Shown here in pieces: positions 62,447 through 64,000 of a DNA stretch of 64,000 bases. The translations under genes and the position numbers were made by a program. Numbering within the stretch: position 1 is the stretch's first letter; the number at the start of each line of letters is the position of its first letter. The notes under the pieces were generated by a model. That model worked only from the letters and a program-made list of their open reading frames with translations, ran no database searches and was not told the origin of the DNA. This stretch comes from Devosia sp. (GTDB lineage: Bacteria; Pseudomonadota; Alphaproteobacteria; Rhizobiales; Devosiaceae): NCBI RefSeq assembly GCF_028290625.1, contig NZ_JAQGJM010000014.1, positions 92,854-156,853 of the forward strand. The letters are read 5' to 3'.

Positions 62447-63127
62447 ATGACCACAAGACCGATCCGCATCGCCCCCTCGATCCTGTCTGCCGATTTCTCC
62501 CGCCTGGGCGAGGAAGTGCGGGCGCTCGACGCTGCCGGCGCCGATTATTTCCACGTCGATATCATGGACGGCCATTTCGTCCCCAATATCAGCTTCGGCC
62601 CCATGGTCATGCAGTCGATCCGCAAGCTGACCACCAAGGTCTTCGACGTCCACCTGATGATCGCCCCGGTTGATCCCTATATCGCCGCCTTCGCCAAGGC
62701 CGGCGCCGATAGCATCACCGTCCATGCCGAGGCCGGTCCGCATTTGCAGCGCTCCCTCCAGGCCATCAAGGCCGAGGGCAAGCGCGCTGGCGTCGCCATC
62801 AATCCGGCCACGCCGCTTTCGGCGGTCGAGCACATCCTCGACGATATCGATCTGCTGCTCGTCATGAGCATCAATCCCGGCTTTGGTGGCCAGACCTTCA
62901 TTCCCCACGCCATGGAAAAAATCCGCCAGGCCAATGCGCTGATCGGCAGCCGCCCCATCGATCTCGAAGTTGATGGCGGCGTCAGCGCCGACAATGCCGG
63001 CGCCCTCGCCGCCGCTGGCATCAATATCTTCGTCGCTGGCACCGCCATTCTGGGCGGCAACGACGTCTCCACCTATGCCACCCGCATCGTCGCTATCCGC
63101 ACTGCCGCCTCGACTGTCACCGCCTGA
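62447..63127 (+). CDS. rpe: Ribulose-phosphate 3-epimerase
   Basis: 226 residues. RIAPSILSADFSRLGEEV front, HVDIMDGHFVPNISFGP metal site, FDVHLMI, MSINPGFGGQTFI and EVDGGVSADNA are all family motifs of the TIM-barrel epimerase, which converts ribulose-5-phosphate to xylulose-5-phosphate. Lies 30 bases upstream of purB. Confidence 0.96.
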   Translation: MTTRPIRIAPSILSADFSRLGEEVRALDAAGADYFHVDIMDGHFVPNISFGPMVMQSIRKLTTKVFDVHLMIAPVDPYIAAFAKAGADSITVHAEAGPHLQRSLQAIKAEGKRAGVAINPATPLSAVEHILDDIDLLLVMSINPGFGGQTFIPHAMEKIRQANALIGSRPIDLEVDGGVSADNAGALAAAGINIFVAGTAILGGNDVSTYATRIVAIRTAASTVTA

Positions 63128-63157
63128 CTCAAATTCTGAACCACAAGGCCTAAGCCC

Positions 63158-64000
<843 letters not shown>

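Overview
The window is about 64 kb of high-GC DNA from an alphaproteobacterium, most likely a member of the Hyphomicrobiales close to Devosia. This placement is inferred from the gene content: DUF2336, DUF3126, DUF2200, BTLCP transglutaminase-like and PilZ/PAS single-domain proteins, Rhizobium-like NAD kinase and exopolysaccharide enzymes, and CtrA-type TTAA-N7-TTAA sites. No plasmid, prophage, insertion sequence or CRISPR array was found. Genes are tightly packed, with many 1-4 base start/stop overlaps and several convergent pairs that share a 4-base stop overlap.

Region 1 (1-12143) is an exopolysaccharide/capsule locus. One long minus-strand run goes from an initiating sugar-phosphate transferase (12143) through UDP-glucose dehydrogenase, UDP-glucuronate decarboxylase, GDP-mannose dehydratase, GDP-fucose synthase, an unassigned epimerase, two glycosyltransferases and an O-antigen-ligase-like protein to a Wzx-like flippase (1439). 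It predicts UDP-glucuronate, UDP-xylose and GDP-fucose as precursors. Against its 3' end lie two plus-strand genes that resemble the head-spike base and spike fibre of gene transfer agents (217-1442). This is the most interesting feature of the window, because such spikes are known in Rhodobacter to bind capsule.

Region 2 (12.2-26.8 kb) holds NAD kinase, DUF2336, an overlooked 49-residue membrane protein, a lytic transglycosylase, a nitroreductase, three exported proteins (one with tandem LCCL-like domains), then a thrS - small ORF - arfB - phosphomannomutase - UDP-glucuronate 4-epimerase run that feeds sugar precursors back to region 1, followed by yidD and a NifU-like scaffold.

Region 3 (26.8-37.2 kb) holds folE, an AraC/GyrI regulator, hisI, a rhomboid protease, PAS and PilZ proteins, a transglutaminase-like peptidase, an ArsR-SRPBCC-GFA cassette bracketed by twin terminators, DUF3126, cysE and a hydrolase. 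Region 4 (37.2-54.4 kb) is metabolic and stress-related: an FAD monooxygenase, a TetA-like exporter, acetyltransferases, a gluconate module (gnd, gluconate dehydrogenase-like SDR, gntK), MerR, a CYTH-CHAD pair, ogt with a DUF763 protein, a TetR-reductase divergon, rluA, hydrolases and tRNA-Leu(TAA).

Region 5 (54.4-58.0 kb) is a sparse accessory stretch with less GC-rich codon use, unrecognised genes (HEPN-like, immunity-like, membrane proteins) and a long inverted repeat. Region 6 (58.1-64 kb) returns to core genes: gpt, a CinA-type protein, map, radC, ccdA, rpe and the start of purB.
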